A stretch of 64,000 bases of DNA from Gudongella sp046224405 (lineage in GTDB: Bacteria > Bacillota > Clostridia > Tissierellales > Tissierellaceae): the NCBI RefSeq assembly GCF_046224405.1, contig NZ_JBJXRK010000002.1, positions 1 to 64,000 on the forward strand, given 5' to 3'. A program made the position numbers and the translations under genes. Shown here piece by piece: positions 51,970 to 60,507 of this stretch (the stretch's first letter is position 1; each line of letters begins with the position of its first letter). The notes below the pieces were generated by a model. The model was not told the DNA's origin. It ran no database searches and saw only the letters and a list, made by a program, of their open reading frames with translations.

Positions 51970-53224
51970 TGTCTGCACCCCCGGAAATATCAAATATTGA
52001 CAGCTGTTCCACTCCCAACGAGCTGCCCCCAATTATTGCACTTCTGATCTTCATATCATCCATGGAGGATATTCCATAGTGTCTCCCATCTATTGTAATG
52101 AAGTGCTTTGCTCTCTTTAGGGCCACTCCCATTTTTTTTAGGTCATCATACCCGATCTTTGCAAACCTTCTGCTGCTGATTATTCTCCTGGCTGATTTGA
52201 CCCCTATGCCCGGCACCTTCAACAGCAGTTCGTATTCAGCCCTATTAATCTCCAATGGAAAAATTTGCATGTTTCTCAACGCCCAATCACACTTTGGATC
52301 AAGAAGAAGGTCAAAGTTTGGTTTGGCCTCACTTAGAAGTTCTCCTGCCTGAAACCCGTAGAACCTCAAGAGCCAGTCAGCCTGATAGAGTCTGTTCTCC
52401 CTCAATAAAGGTGGTGTCTTGATCTGTGGCAGAAGCGGGTTTGTTGATACAGGCACAAAGGCTGAGTAGTAGACCCTTTTTAGGCCATATCCCTGATAAA
52501 GATTCTCTGAAAGGTTCAGAATCCTGTAGTCAGAATCCCTGGTAGCTCCTACAATCAATTGGGTGGTCTGCCCTGCTGGTACGTACCTTGGAGCGCTTCT
52601 GAACACTTTTCTCTCCTCTTGGTATCTTGTGATTCCCTGGTTTATCTGGGTCATTGGAAGAAGGATATCCTCCTTCTTCTTTTGAGGAGCCAGGAGCTTC
52701 AGCCCTTCATCAGTTGGCAGCTCAATATTTACGCTTAGCCTGTCCACATGTACAGCCACCTTGTCAAGAATCTCCCTGTCAGCACCAGGAATTGCCTTAA
52801 GGTGGATGTAGCCGTTGAAGTTTTCCTCTTCCCTCAATCGACTTACTATTTCCAGGAACCTTTCCATTGTATGGTTTGGTGACTTCACCACTGCCGAGCT
52901 CAGGAAAAGTCCTTCAATGTAGTTTCTCTTGTAGAAGTTTATTGTGATGTCAATGATTTCATCAGGTGTAAAGGTTGCTCTTGGAAGGTCATTTGAGGTC
53001 CTGCTTACACAGTATGCACAGTCGTAGATACAGGAATTGGACATGAGAATCTTAAGTAGGGAAATACACCTGCCATCGTCAGTCCAGGAGTGGCATATAC
53101 CGGCCTCGCTGGCATTTCCGAGCCCCCCGTTCCTGTTAGCCCTGGAGCTTCCACTGGAAGAGCATGAAACATCGTATTTAGCTGCATCTGAAAGTATCTT
53201 AAGTTTAGATATTGTATCCAGCAT
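51941..53224 (-). CDS. Radical-SAM protein, putative DNA modification/repair (TIGR03916 type)
   Basis: 427 residues. The motif CIYDCAYC (about residue 64) binds the SAM [4Fe-4S] cluster. An unusual N-terminal CSSSGSSR and a further Cys-rich GICHSWTDDGRC precede it. Near the C-terminus LLKVPGIGVKSARRIISSRR is a helix-hairpin-helix DNA-binding motif. Together these suggest radical chemistry on nucleic acid. The ribosome site GAGGTG is embedded in a terminator-like hairpin. Followed by the coupled TIGR03915 protein; ung is nearby. Substrate unknown. Confidence 0.88.
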   Translation of the reverse strand: MLDTISKLKILSDAAKYDVSCSSSGSSRANRNGGLGNASEAGICHSWTDDGRCISLLKILMSNSCIYDCAYCVSRTSNDLPRATFTPDEIIDITINFYKRNYIEGLFLSSAVVKSPNHTMERFLEIVSRLREEENFNGYIHLKAIPGADREILDKVAVHVDRLSVNIELPTDEGLKLLAPQKKKEDILLPMTQINQGITRYQEERKVFRSAPRYVPAGQTTQLIVGATRDSDYRILNLSENLYQGYGLKRVYYSAFVPVSTNPLLPQIKTPPLLRENRLYQADWLLRFYGFQAGELLSEAKPNFDLLLDPKCDWALRNMQIFPLEINRAEYELLLKVPGIGVKSARRIISSRRFAKIGYDDLKKMGVALKRAKHFITIDGRHYGISSMDDMKIRSAIIGGSSLGVEQLSIFDISGGADSGIKTGISV

Positions 53225-53256
53225 AAAAACACCTCAAGAAAGATTTTCTTGAGGTG
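53225..53256 (-). terminator. trkH terminator overlapping the radical-SAM ribosome site
   Basis: A perfect 12-bp stem with arms at 53245-53256 and 53230-53241 ends in GAGGTG, followed by TTTTT and then the ATG of the radical-SAM gene. It has the form of an intrinsic terminator yet hides the only ribosome site. Confidence 0.85.
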
Positions 53257-53297
53257 ATTATATCATATTACAAGCTTTTAAGCAAACACTTGTTCGA

Positions 53298-54746
53298 CTA
53301 CACGTCGATTCTCCAATGCTTGGGCGCAACAAGTGCTATTATGGTGAATAACTCAAGTCTCCCCAATAGCATAAGCACTGACAGCCACAATTTTGTCGGT
53401 ATTGAAAAGAAACTGTAGTTCTGGGTTGGTCCTACCAATTCAAGTCCAGGCCCTATGTTTCCAAGTGTTGCTGCAACTGCACTTCCCGCTGTTAGAAGGT
53501 CCACCTGCTCAAGGGAGACCAGAAGAGTAGAGAAAAGGAACAGGAGCAAATAAAGGGCAAGGAAGCTGTTGATTCTTGCAACCGTTTCATTAGATACCAC
53601 CTTGTTGTTAACCTTGACCGGCAACATTGCCCTGGGATGGTAGAGCTTGCCAACCTCACGCTTTACAAGCTTCATCATTACCAGAATTCTAATGATTTTC
53701 ATACCTCCACCTGTCGAGCCTGCACTGGCTCCTACAAACATCAGTATCAAAAGAATTCCCTTGCTAAAGGTGGGCCATATGTCAAAGTCAGCTGTCCCAT
53801 AGCCTGTTGTGGTGATTATCGAAGATACCTGGAAGAAGGCATCCCTAAGTGAATAACCAACATTATGGTAGCTTACTAGCCACAGGTCTACAGCAATTGC
53901 TATGGTAGCAACCGCGATGATCTTGATATACAGCCTGAATTCCTCATCCCTGAAAAACTCTGTCCCCTTTCCCCTAAAGAAAGAATAGTACAGTGAGAAG
54001 TTTACACCTGATGCAACCATGAAAAATGCTATGACCATGTGGATATAGGTGCTGTTGTAGTCTCCAATGCTTCCATTTCTATTGGAAAAACCTCCAGTTC
54101 CAACCGTACCAAAGGTGTGGATAAAGGATTCGTATATGCTCATTCCACCAATTGTAAGAAGGAGCACTTCTGCCAATGTGATGGTAACATAGGTTATATA
54201 TAGTATCTTGGCAGTGTCCCTAAGTCTTGGGGCAATTTTTCCCGCAACAGGTCCGGGAGCTTCTGCCTTGAATATCTGAAATCCACCAATTCCCAATGCA
54301 GGCATAAGGGCAAGGGTAAACACGAGTATGCCCATCCCTCCAATCCAGTGGGTAAAGGATCTCCAAAACAGTATCCCTTGGGGAAGTCCCTCTATCTCCG
54401 TTAGAATGGTTGCTCCTGTAGTTGTGAAGCCTGATACTATTTCAAAAAATGCATCCACATATGTTGCTGTCGATCCGGAAAAATACAACGGAAGGGCCCC
54501 CATTATGGAAGCAAAAACCCATCCAAGCGCAACGATGGCCAGTCCTTCCTTGGCTCCAATTGAGGATTGTACACTTTTTTTACTGGTCATTAGTCCGCCT
54601 ATTATTGCTGTTAGAAGTATTGTTATAAGAAAGGGCATCCTGTCGGGTCCCTGGCTTGAAACAGCTATCAAATATGACGGAAGCATGAGGGCCGCTTCAA
54701 CTATCAGCAGGCTTCCCAGCACTCTTGTTACGATTCCATAGTTCAC
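53298..54746 (-). CDS. trkH: Potassium-uptake membrane subunit TrkH/KtrB
   Basis: 482 residues with repeated M1-P-M2 units, selectivity-filter segments such as GFTTTGATI, GTVGTGGFS and ITTTGYG, and GSAGSTGGGMK. The start is GTG 54746 (GGGAGG at 8 nt), inside the 3' end of trkA (50-bp overlap), so translation is coupled. Forms the K+ channel regulated by TrkA. Confidence 0.94.
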   Translation of the reverse strand: MNYGIVTRVLGSLLIVEAALMLPSYLIAVSSQGPDRMPFLITILLTAIIGGLMTSKKSVQSSIGAKEGLAIVALGWVFASIMGALPLYFSGSTATYVDAFFEIVSGFTTTGATILTEIEGLPQGILFWRSFTHWIGGMGILVFTLALMPALGIGGFQIFKAEAPGPVAGKIAPRLRDTAKILYITYVTITLAEVLLLTIGGMSIYESFIHTFGTVGTGGFSNRNGSIGDYNSTYIHMVIAFFMVASGVNFSLYYSFFRGKGTEFFRDEEFRLYIKIIAVATIAIAVDLWLVSYHNVGYSLRDAFFQVSSIITTTGYGTADFDIWPTFSKGILLILMFVGASAGSTGGGMKIIRILVMMKLVKREVGKLYHPRAMLPVKVNNKVVSNETVARINSFLALYLLLFLFSTLLVSLEQVDLLTAGSAVAATLGNIGPGLELVGPTQNYSFFSIPTKLWLSVLMLLGRLELFTIIALVAPKHWRIDV

Positions 54747-56103
54747 CGAACAGACCTCCCTTTTTCGGTTTAAAGAACATCTTCAAGCCTGCAAGATTTT
54801 CCGATAGACAGAATACAACAATCCTGTCGTTGGCCATCAGCTCAGTATTGCCCTTTGGAATGATCACGTCATTGTCCCTTACGATGGCTCCAATTATCAT
54901 CCCCTTAGGCATACCAAGGTCTATAAGCTTTTTGCCTACACAAGGAAGCTCCTTGTCGATTATTATCTCTGTAACCTCAGCATTTCCTCCCAGAAGCAGT
55001 GATACCGAGACCACCTTCCCGCCTCTTACATACTTCAGTATGCTGCTTGCGGTTATATATACCGGGTTTATTGCAGCATCTATCTTTAATCTGTCAATTA
55101 TCTTAATGTAGTTGGATCTGCTTATTTTTGCAACTGACTTTCTAACTCCCGATTGCTTGGCCATAAGTGCCATCAGAAGATTTTCTTCATCAAATCCAGT
55201 CACTCCTATAAAGGCATCCATCCCACTGAGGTTCTCTTCCTCCAGAAGATGAATGTCAGTACCGTCACCATGTATTATCAAAACATTGTCCAGTAGCTCG
55301 GAAAGCTCCTGGCACCTTTTCTTATCCTGTTCAACAAGGGTTACCTGTATCTTGTTTCTCTCCAGTCTTTGGGCAAGATAATACCCCACATTTCCTCCCC
55401 CAAGTATCATTGCAGACCTGATTAGCTTGGTCCTGTAATCATCCCCCAGTCTTTTGCTCACCTTTTCGATTTCATTGGATTTCCCGATAATGTGGATTAT
55501 GTCCCCCTTCAGGATTTCAGTGGAGCCGTTTGGAATGATAAGATTTCCATCCCTTGAAATAGCTGTTATAAGGAGTGTGTCCAGACCCTTGAGATCCATT
55601 ATTCTCATTCCAACAAATTCCTTGTTGTCAGCAACATCGAAATCAACCATCTGGACCTTTCCGCTGGCAAATTCATCCGTGTAGAAGCTGTAGCTCTTAA
55701 GAAGATACTTTTCCATTGCAATTGCAGTTGCAAGGTCGGGATTAATTATGTGGTCTATTCCCAATTCAGTCTTTATGAAATCAATCTGCTGCATATACTC
55801 AGGATTTCTTATTCTTGCGATGGTCTGCTTGCAGCCCAGCTTTTTTGCAAGGGTGCATATGAGGGTATTGGTTTCATCATTTTCGGTGCTGCCAACCAAA
55901 AGGTCATAGCCTTCTATCCCCAGCTCTCTCATCATTCTTATATCAATTCCATTTGCAACTACGGTAAGTACGTCAAGATGCTCATTGAGCCTTTCAAGAA
56001 CCCTTGTGTTGCTATCCATCACTGTAACGTCAATATTCTCAGCAATCAAGAATTCAGCCAGCTTAGCACCGAGTTTTCCAGCCCCGACTATCATTGCCTT
56101 CAT
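54697..56103 (-). CDS. trkA: Trk potassium-transport regulatory protein TrkA
   Basis: 468 residues made of two copies of RCK_N plus RCK_C: nucleotide loops IVGAGKLGAKLAEFL and ILGGGNVGYYLAQRL, each with acidic ligand positions, and two TrkA_C domains. Binds NAD(H)/ATP and gates TrkH on the cytoplasmic side. The overlap with trkH is a real gene overlap. Confidence 0.95.
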   Translation of the reverse strand: MKAMIVGAGKLGAKLAEFLIAENIDVTVMDSNTRVLERLNEHLDVLTVVANGIDIRMMRELGIEGYDLLVGSTENDETNTLICTLAKKLGCKQTIARIRNPEYMQQIDFIKTELGIDHIINPDLATAIAMEKYLLKSYSFYTDEFASGKVQMVDFDVADNKEFVGMRIMDLKGLDTLLITAISRDGNLIIPNGSTEILKGDIIHIIGKSNEIEKVSKRLGDDYRTKLIRSAMILGGGNVGYYLAQRLERNKIQVTLVEQDKKRCQELSELLDNVLIIHGDGTDIHLLEEENLSGMDAFIGVTGFDEENLLMALMAKQSGVRKSVAKISRSNYIKIIDRLKIDAAINPVYITASSILKYVRGGKVVSVSLLLGGNAEVTEIIIDKELPCVGKKLIDLGMPKGMIIGAIVRDNDVIIPKGNTELMANDRIVVFCLSENLAGLKMFFKPKKGGLFGELWNRNKSAGKPADS

Positions 56104-56322
56104 TTTTTCACCCCTTCAGGTATTAACACCATATTTATATATAATATTTTCCCGAACATACATCATAAATTTTGTTTGTACACTAAAATAACAGGCGGTG
56201 CATTTAACACCCGCCTATTTTAAATTCATCTATGTTTTGTTACATACTTTGTCACTTACAGTATACTATATAGCAGCCAAGATTCCAACTCCATTCCAAG
56301 GATATCTTTTTTGTGTTTGATA

Positions 56323-56377
56323 TTGACATATGTTCATAAAAGGGTATAATGAATGTAGAGGTAGATAATCATTATCA
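56323..56377 (+). promoter_or_regulatory. Promoter with Fur-like box for the NifX/ATPase cluster
   Basis: TTGACA (56323-56328), a 16-bp spacer, TATAAT (56345-56350). AGATAATCATTATCA (56363-56377) matches the 7-1-7 Fur box TGATAAT-N-ATTATCA at all but the first base and lies just after the transcription start. Iron-dependent repression is inferred. Confidence 0.75.
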
Positions 56378-56398
56378 ATTACAAAAGGAGGATTAATT

Positions 56399-56710
56399 AT
56401 GCCTAGATTTGATATGTCAGGACCAATTGGCGCTGGCCCATTTACCGGTAGAGGTATGGGGTATTGTGCTCAAAGAGCTTATGGAGGCATGGGCTACGGA
56501 AGAGGCGTTGGCTATGGACGTGGTATGGGATATGGAAGAGACGTTGGCTATGGACGTGGCATGGGTTTTCGAAGAGGACCAGTGTTTGGTCCGGCTTATT
56601 ACGATATGCCCGCAGGAACCGAAAAGGATTTACTGGAAGAGGATAAGGCATTTCTTGAAGAGCAACTTGCCGCAGTCAAGGAAGCTCTAGCAAAAATGGA
56701 CACTGAATAG
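56399..56710 (+). CDS. DUF5320 glycine/tyrosine-rich protein
   Basis: 103 residues. The N-terminus MPRFDMSGPIGAGPFTGRG plus GYC is the DUF5320 signature. The middle is GMGYGRGVGYGR-type repeats (56486-56557), the C-terminus (about 75-103) a short coiled coil. Proteins of this type commonly lie beside NifX-like and MinD-type Fe-S ATPase genes. Function unknown; one Cys (C23). Confidence 0.85.
   Translation: MPRFDMSGPIGAGPFTGRGMGYCAQRAYGGMGYGRGVGYGRGMGYGRDVGYGRGMGFRRGPVFGPAYYDMPAGTEKDLLEEDKAFLEEQLAAVKEALAKMDTE
56486..56575 (+). repeat. 36-bp tandem coding repeat
   Basis: Unit 1 at 56486-56521, unit 2 at 56522-56557, and a partial third unit. It encodes 12-residue GMGYGR-type blocks within the DUF5320 protein, so it is protein-coding and not a CRISPR or VNTR array. 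Confidence 0.85.
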
Positions 56711-56721
56711 GAGGTCATGGA

Positions 56722-57081
56722 ATGATAATAGGTATACCAGCAGATATTGAGGACATGGATGGACCCGTTAGCGGTTCCTTCGGAAGAGCACCATATTATT
56801 TTATCTATGACAATGAGAAAAAAATAGGACATTTTGTCCAGAATACCGCGGCCAACGCACAGGGTGGAGCTGGTGTCAAGGCTGCACAGATCCTTGTGGA
56901 TCAAAAGGTGGAAGTGGCCATATCTCCTCAACTTGGAGAAAATGCAGCCATGGTCTTGCGGGATGCAAATATTGAATTGTTCATGCCAGAGGATGGAAGT
57001 CTTATGGATAATGTGCTCCTGTTTAAAGATGGCAAGCTTGAGCAGCTGAATAATATCCATGAAGGATTCCACAAGCACTAG
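56722..57081 (+). CDS. NifX/NifB-like Fe-Mo cofactor-binding-domain protein, copy 1
   Basis: 119 residues with the family start IIGIPADIEDMDGPVSGSFGRAPYYFIYD and QNTAANAQGGAGVKAAQILVDQKVEVAIS. The NifX fold binds metal-sulfur clusters in nitrogenase assembly and in Desulfovibrio orange protein. No nitrogenase genes are in the window. First of a cluster of two NifX and two ATPase genes. Confidence 0.85.
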   Translation: MIIGIPADIEDMDGPVSGSFGRAPYYFIYDNEKKIGHFVQNTAANAQGGAGVKAAQILVDQKVEVAISPQLGENAAMVLRDANIELFMPEDGSLMDNVLLFKDGKLEQLNNIHEGFHKH

Positions 57082-57083
57082 AA

Positions 57084-57920
57084 ATGAAAATAGCGGTTTT
57101 AAGTGGTAAGGGAGGCACTGGAAAGACCTTTGTATCCACAAATCTAGCCAGAGTTATTGAAAGCTCAATATATCTGGACTGTGATGTGGAGGAACCAAAC
57201 GGCCATCTGTTTCTAAGGGGTCCGGTACTTGAGACCGATCCAGTTGCTCTCCCTATACCTGTGGTTGATGATAAGCTTTGTGACGGTTGCAAAAAGTGTG
57301 TGGATTTTTGTCAGTTCAACGCTCTTGCATATACTGGACAGAGGGTTATTGTTTTTGACAAGATATGTCATTCCTGTGGTGGTTGTGAGATTATATGTCC
57401 TCAAAATGCAATCAAGGAGATTCCCAGAGAAATAGGGAAAATTGAAAAACGGTCCTATGAAGATACAACACTTTACACTGGAATGCTAAACACAGGTGAA
57501 GAGTCAGGAACCTCAATTATTGGCGACCTGCTCAAGAAGGTTTCTGAAGAGGACTCAGTGGTTATTGACTGTCCTCCTGGAAGCTCTTGTGTTGTTATGG
57601 ATTCCATTAAGGATGCTGATTATTGCGTTCTTGTTGCCGAACCTTCAATATTCGGGGCCCATAACCTGAAAATGGTGCACCAGTTGGTTAAGCTCTTTGA
57701 AAAACCCTTGGGAATTGTCCTGAATAAAACCTTGGGAGATGAAAACCCTTCAGAGGACTACTGCAGGGAGAACGGACTGGATATTCTACTCCGGATTCCA
57801 TGGAGCGACGAGCTTGGAAGGTATAACGCAGAAGGAATGATTGCGGCTGAGCAAAAGGATGAATACTGGCAGATGTTTTCCGACCTTCTCCACCGAATAA
57901 AAGAGGAGGTGAAGGGATGA
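57084..57920 (+). CDS. MinD/Mrp-type ATPase with inserted 2[4Fe-4S] ferredoxin domain, copy 1
   Basis: 278 residues. N-terminal deviant Walker A LSGKGGTGKTFVSTNLA. CDGCKKCVDFCQFNAL and CHSCGGCEIICPQNAI (about 65-110) form an inserted two-cluster ferredoxin; the Walker B VIDCPPGSS follows. Such ATPases are thought to load metal-sulfur clusters. It overlaps the second copy by 4 bp. Confidence 0.92.
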   Translation: MKIAVLSGKGGTGKTFVSTNLARVIESSIYLDCDVEEPNGHLFLRGPVLETDPVALPIPVVDDKLCDGCKKCVDFCQFNALAYTGQRVIVFDKICHSCGGCEIICPQNAIKEIPREIGKIEKRSYEDTTLYTGMLNTGEESGTSIIGDLLKKVSEEDSVVIDCPPGSSCVVMDSIKDADYCVLVAEPSIFGAHNLKMVHQLVKLFEKPLGIVLNKTLGDENPSEDYCRENGLDILLRIPWSDELGRYNAEGMIAAEQKDEYWQMFSDLLHRIKEEVKG

Positions 57921-58792
57921 AGCAGGTATTGGTACTTAGTGGAAAGGGTGGTACCGGCAAGACCACACTTTCCAGTTCAATGATAAAACTCTCCGGAGCA
58001 AAGGCATATGCCGACTGCGATGTTGATGCTCCAAACCTTCATCTGGCATTGGAGGAAACCTTGGAACCAAAAAATTCCGACTTCTACGGACTGCCGGTTG
58101 CACAGATCCATAGTGAAAAATGTGTATCCTGTGACCTGTGCAGGCAGAAATGCCGGTTTGATGCAATCAATGTAAAAGATGTTTATTCTGTTGACAAATA
58201 TGCTTGCGAAGGCTGTGCAGTATGCCAGCTTGTATGTCCGGCTGATGCCATAGAGATGATTCCGAGAATTACGGGTCATCTGCAGCTGTACCAAAATGAT
58301 CATGTATTCTCGACAGCTGAGCTTTGTATGGGCAGTGGAAATTCAGGTCTCCTGGTGACTGAAGTTAAGAAAGGTATCAAAGACTGGAAGGAAAAGGCTA
58401 CCTTGGCAATAATTGACGGTTCACCTGGAATAGGCTGTCCCGTAATCGCATCAATAAGCGGTGTTGATTTGGTCCTTCTGGTTACGGAGCCCACACTATC
58501 CGGCTTCAGCGACATGGAGAGGATCGTTGAGACCTCAAGAGGATTTCCTGCAAAAATTGCAGTGTGTATCAACAAATATGATCTTCATTTGGGAAATACT
58601 GAAAAAATAGAAAAATATTGTATGGAAAATGATATTTCATTCCTTGGAAGGATACCATTTGACTCTGATGCGGTTAGTCTGTTGAACAGTGGTAAAACCC
58701 TGGTTGATAAGAAGGGACCTGCAAGGGATGCAATAGAAGAGATTTTGACAGGGGTATTGGGATTGATCAATTTAAAGGAGGACGAAATATGA
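57917..58792 (+). CDS. MinD/Mrp-type ATPase with ferredoxin domain, copy 2
   Basis: 291 residues with the same layout: LSGKGGTGKTTLSSSM, CVSCDLCRQKCRFDAI, CEGCAVCQLVCPADAI and IDGSPGIGCP. The pair probably forms a heterodimer, as the two orange-protein ATPases are proposed to in Desulfovibrio. Overlaps the next NifX-like gene by 4 bp. Confidence 0.92.
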   Translation: MKQVLVLSGKGGTGKTTLSSSMIKLSGAKAYADCDVDAPNLHLALEETLEPKNSDFYGLPVAQIHSEKCVSCDLCRQKCRFDAINVKDVYSVDKYACEGCAVCQLVCPADAIEMIPRITGHLQLYQNDHVFSTAELCMGSGNSGLLVTEVKKGIKDWKEKATLAIIDGSPGIGCPVIASISGVDLVLLVTEPTLSGFSDMERIVETSRGFPAKIAVCINKYDLHLGNTEKIEKYCMENDISFLGRIPFDSDAVSLLNSGKTLVDKKGPARDAIEEILTGVLGLINLKEDEI

Positions 58793-59127
58793 AGATAGCC
58801 ATAGCAGCCGACAATAAGAATGTAGCTCAGCATTTTGGACACTGTGAAGCCTTTGAGTGCTTTACTACTGATGGGAATGGCGTGACCGGGTGGGATACGA
58901 TTAAAAACCCAGGGCACAAACCAGGTTTTCTCCCAGTGTATCTTCACGAAAGGGGCATTGATGTAATAATTGCAGGGGGAATGGGTCAAAGTGCTGCAGA
59001 CCTGTTCACTAGAAATGGAATCAAGGTAATCTGTGGTGCCTCGGGGCCAATTGAAAAGGTCGCCGAGAAATATATGGATAACACTCTCCAGTCCACAGGC
59101 TCTCTTTGCGAGGACCACAATCATTGA
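58789..59127 (+). CDS. NifX/NifB-like protein, copy 2
   Basis: 112 residues, KIAIAADNKNVAQHFGHCEAFECF at the start, then GIDVIIAGGMGQSAADLF, and the end GSLCEDHNH with Cys and His that could bind metal. It differs from copy 1 in the first half, indicating separate roles. Last gene of the cluster. Confidence 0.85.
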   Translation: MKIAIAADNKNVAQHFGHCEAFECFTTDGNGVTGWDTIKNPGHKPGFLPVYLHERGIDVIIAGGMGQSAADLFTRNGIKVICGASGPIEKVAEKYMDNTLQSTGSLCEDHNH

Positions 59128-59137
59128 TGTATATTCT

Positions 59138-59181
59138 AACACGTAGAAATGACCGGGATTTCCCGGTCATTTCTACGTGTT
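59138..59181. terminator. Perfect 20-bp inverted repeat between nifX-like and ligase genes
   Basis: Arms at 59138-59157 and 59162-59181 with an ATTT loop. It lacks a clear T-run on either strand. It contains the last codons and stop of the minus-strand ligase gene. It works as a hairpin, but intrinsic termination is uncertain. Confidence 0.7.
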
Positions 59182-60495
59182 GGCAATCATATTCGGTGCA
59201 CAGTAGTAATCTGTAACTCCAGATATGATATTGTTTTTCCCAAGTCTTGTATATAGTCCACTGTACTTCCTGTTATACATGAATATCCCTACAATGGAAC
59301 CTAGACTCTCTTTCTTGAATCTTCCATCTTCATATACGACAAATTCCCTTTGATAGGGGTCAACGAACTCCTGGTAGATAAAGTCCTTGTTGAAGGTATC
59401 TTTAAGTATTGATTCCCACTTATCCTCCCTAAAATCCCTTCCTGGATATACCCCCTGTGAGGCATTCATATCCATGGGCTTGATAATGTATTTATCCTTG
59501 TTCAGGAGCACCTCTTCAAATACTTCCTCTTCCCCCTGGAAAATACCTGTAAAAGGAATGTGTCTTTTTACAAATTCCCTTTGCCCCTCCTCAAGGCCCT
59601 CCAAGGTATCCTGATCATGAAGTATCTTGAAGAAAATCTTGTTATGGATCACCTGAGATCGTATTGTCCCCACCACACAGACTGCATCATCCATGTAGGC
59701 ATCCACAAAGTCCCTAGCCTGTTCATATTTTTCAATAAGCTCAAAAGTAACAATTCTCCTGTACACAAGGTCTATCCTGTAGTCTTGGTGGTAGAGACCT
59801 CCATCCATGTATTTCAGGTCTCTGGGATCTGCAATGATGCAGCTGTAACCGGCCTTTTCATAGGTTTCCTTGAACAGCTGAAATTCTGCTGATGTTCCAC
59901 TTTCCGTAAAATCCACAATTGCTACCCTTGGCTTCCTCCCAGTGTTGTCCCACTTTTTGTAGATTTTTATGCTCTCATTAACCCAAGTCTCCACAAGTTC
60001 CGGATTTCTCACCGGATGTTCCTTGACGAAATCTTCCATGGCTCTTGATCTGAGGAGTATCTTTCCAATGGTATTATCCTCATTCATGGCTGAGGAACCG
60101 TCGGTGTTAAGCTCACAGAACTTGAAGTTTTCCCTATCCCCGTAAAACACATCAAATCTTCCTATTGGTACATGAACCCCATATTTGTTTTCCCTTAAAA
60201 TCATTCTTTCGATAAAGTCTGGAAAGCCGAACTTTTTTCTGAAGTCCTCGTCTTGAATATACCTGTCGGTTACACTTTCCCCTATTTCCATCATCATTTT
60301 GCCAATCCATTCCAAATCCTCTTCCTCTTTTTTGGAAAAGAACATGGGGTTGTATAGAAATGGCACCGGTTTTCCCTTGTATATGGCAGTTGAACTGGCT
60401 ACACTCTCAACTGTCTTCTTATAATCCTCCTTATACCTTTCCTGATTGTTCAGAACCATCTGGAGGTACATCTCCTGATATTTTTCTCCTGTCAT
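59173..60495 (-). CDS. ATP-grasp-type ligase resembling glutathionylspermidine-synthase-like enzymes
   Basis: 440 residues. The C-terminal half shows KYIIKPMDMNASQGVYPGRD, which resembles the ATP-grasp lysine/glycine loop, and YQEFVDPYQREFVVYEDG, plausible for the metal-binding part. The N-terminal half (FKFCELNTDGSSAMNED) recalls the substrate-binding domain of such enzymes. No GshB or bifunctional GshAB layout. It follows the gamma-glutamylcysteine ligase gene by 12 bp, so it probably adds another unit to gamma-glutamylcysteine or acts on a related thiol. Product unknown. Confidence 0.65.
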   Translation of the reverse strand: MTGEKYQEMYLQMVLNNQERYKEDYKKTVESVASSTAIYKGKPVPFLYNPMFFSKKEEEDLEWIGKMMMEIGESVTDRYIQDEDFRKKFGFPDFIERMILRENKYGVHVPIGRFDVFYGDRENFKFCELNTDGSSAMNEDNTIGKILLRSRAMEDFVKEHPVRNPELVETWVNESIKIYKKWDNTGRKPRVAIVDFTESGTSAEFQLFKETYEKAGYSCIIADPRDLKYMDGGLYHQDYRIDLVYRRIVTFELIEKYEQARDFVDAYMDDAVCVVGTIRSQVIHNKIFFKILHDQDTLEGLEEGQREFVKRHIPFTGIFQGEEEVFEEVLLNKDKYIIKPMDMNASQGVYPGRDFREDKWESILKDTFNKDFIYQEFVDPYQREFVVYEDGRFKKESLGSIVGIFMYNRKYSGLYTRLGKNNIISGVTDYYCAPNMIANT

Positions 60496-60507
60496 TGCTT
60501 CACCCCA

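Noticed and set aside
54697..54746. Apparent frameshift between trkA and trkH
   Set aside because: Both proteins are full length, and trkH has its own GGGAGG site 8 nt before a GTG; the overlap is a normal coupling.
56486..56575. Possible CRISPR or VNTR array
   Set aside because: The 36-bp units are in frame, code for glycine/tyrosine-rich blocks and have no unique spacers.
56722..59127. Nitrogenase cofactor operon
   Set aside because: The NifX-like genes lack nifH, nifD, nifK and true nifB neighbours; the ATPase/ferredoxin layout fits orange-protein-type clusters.
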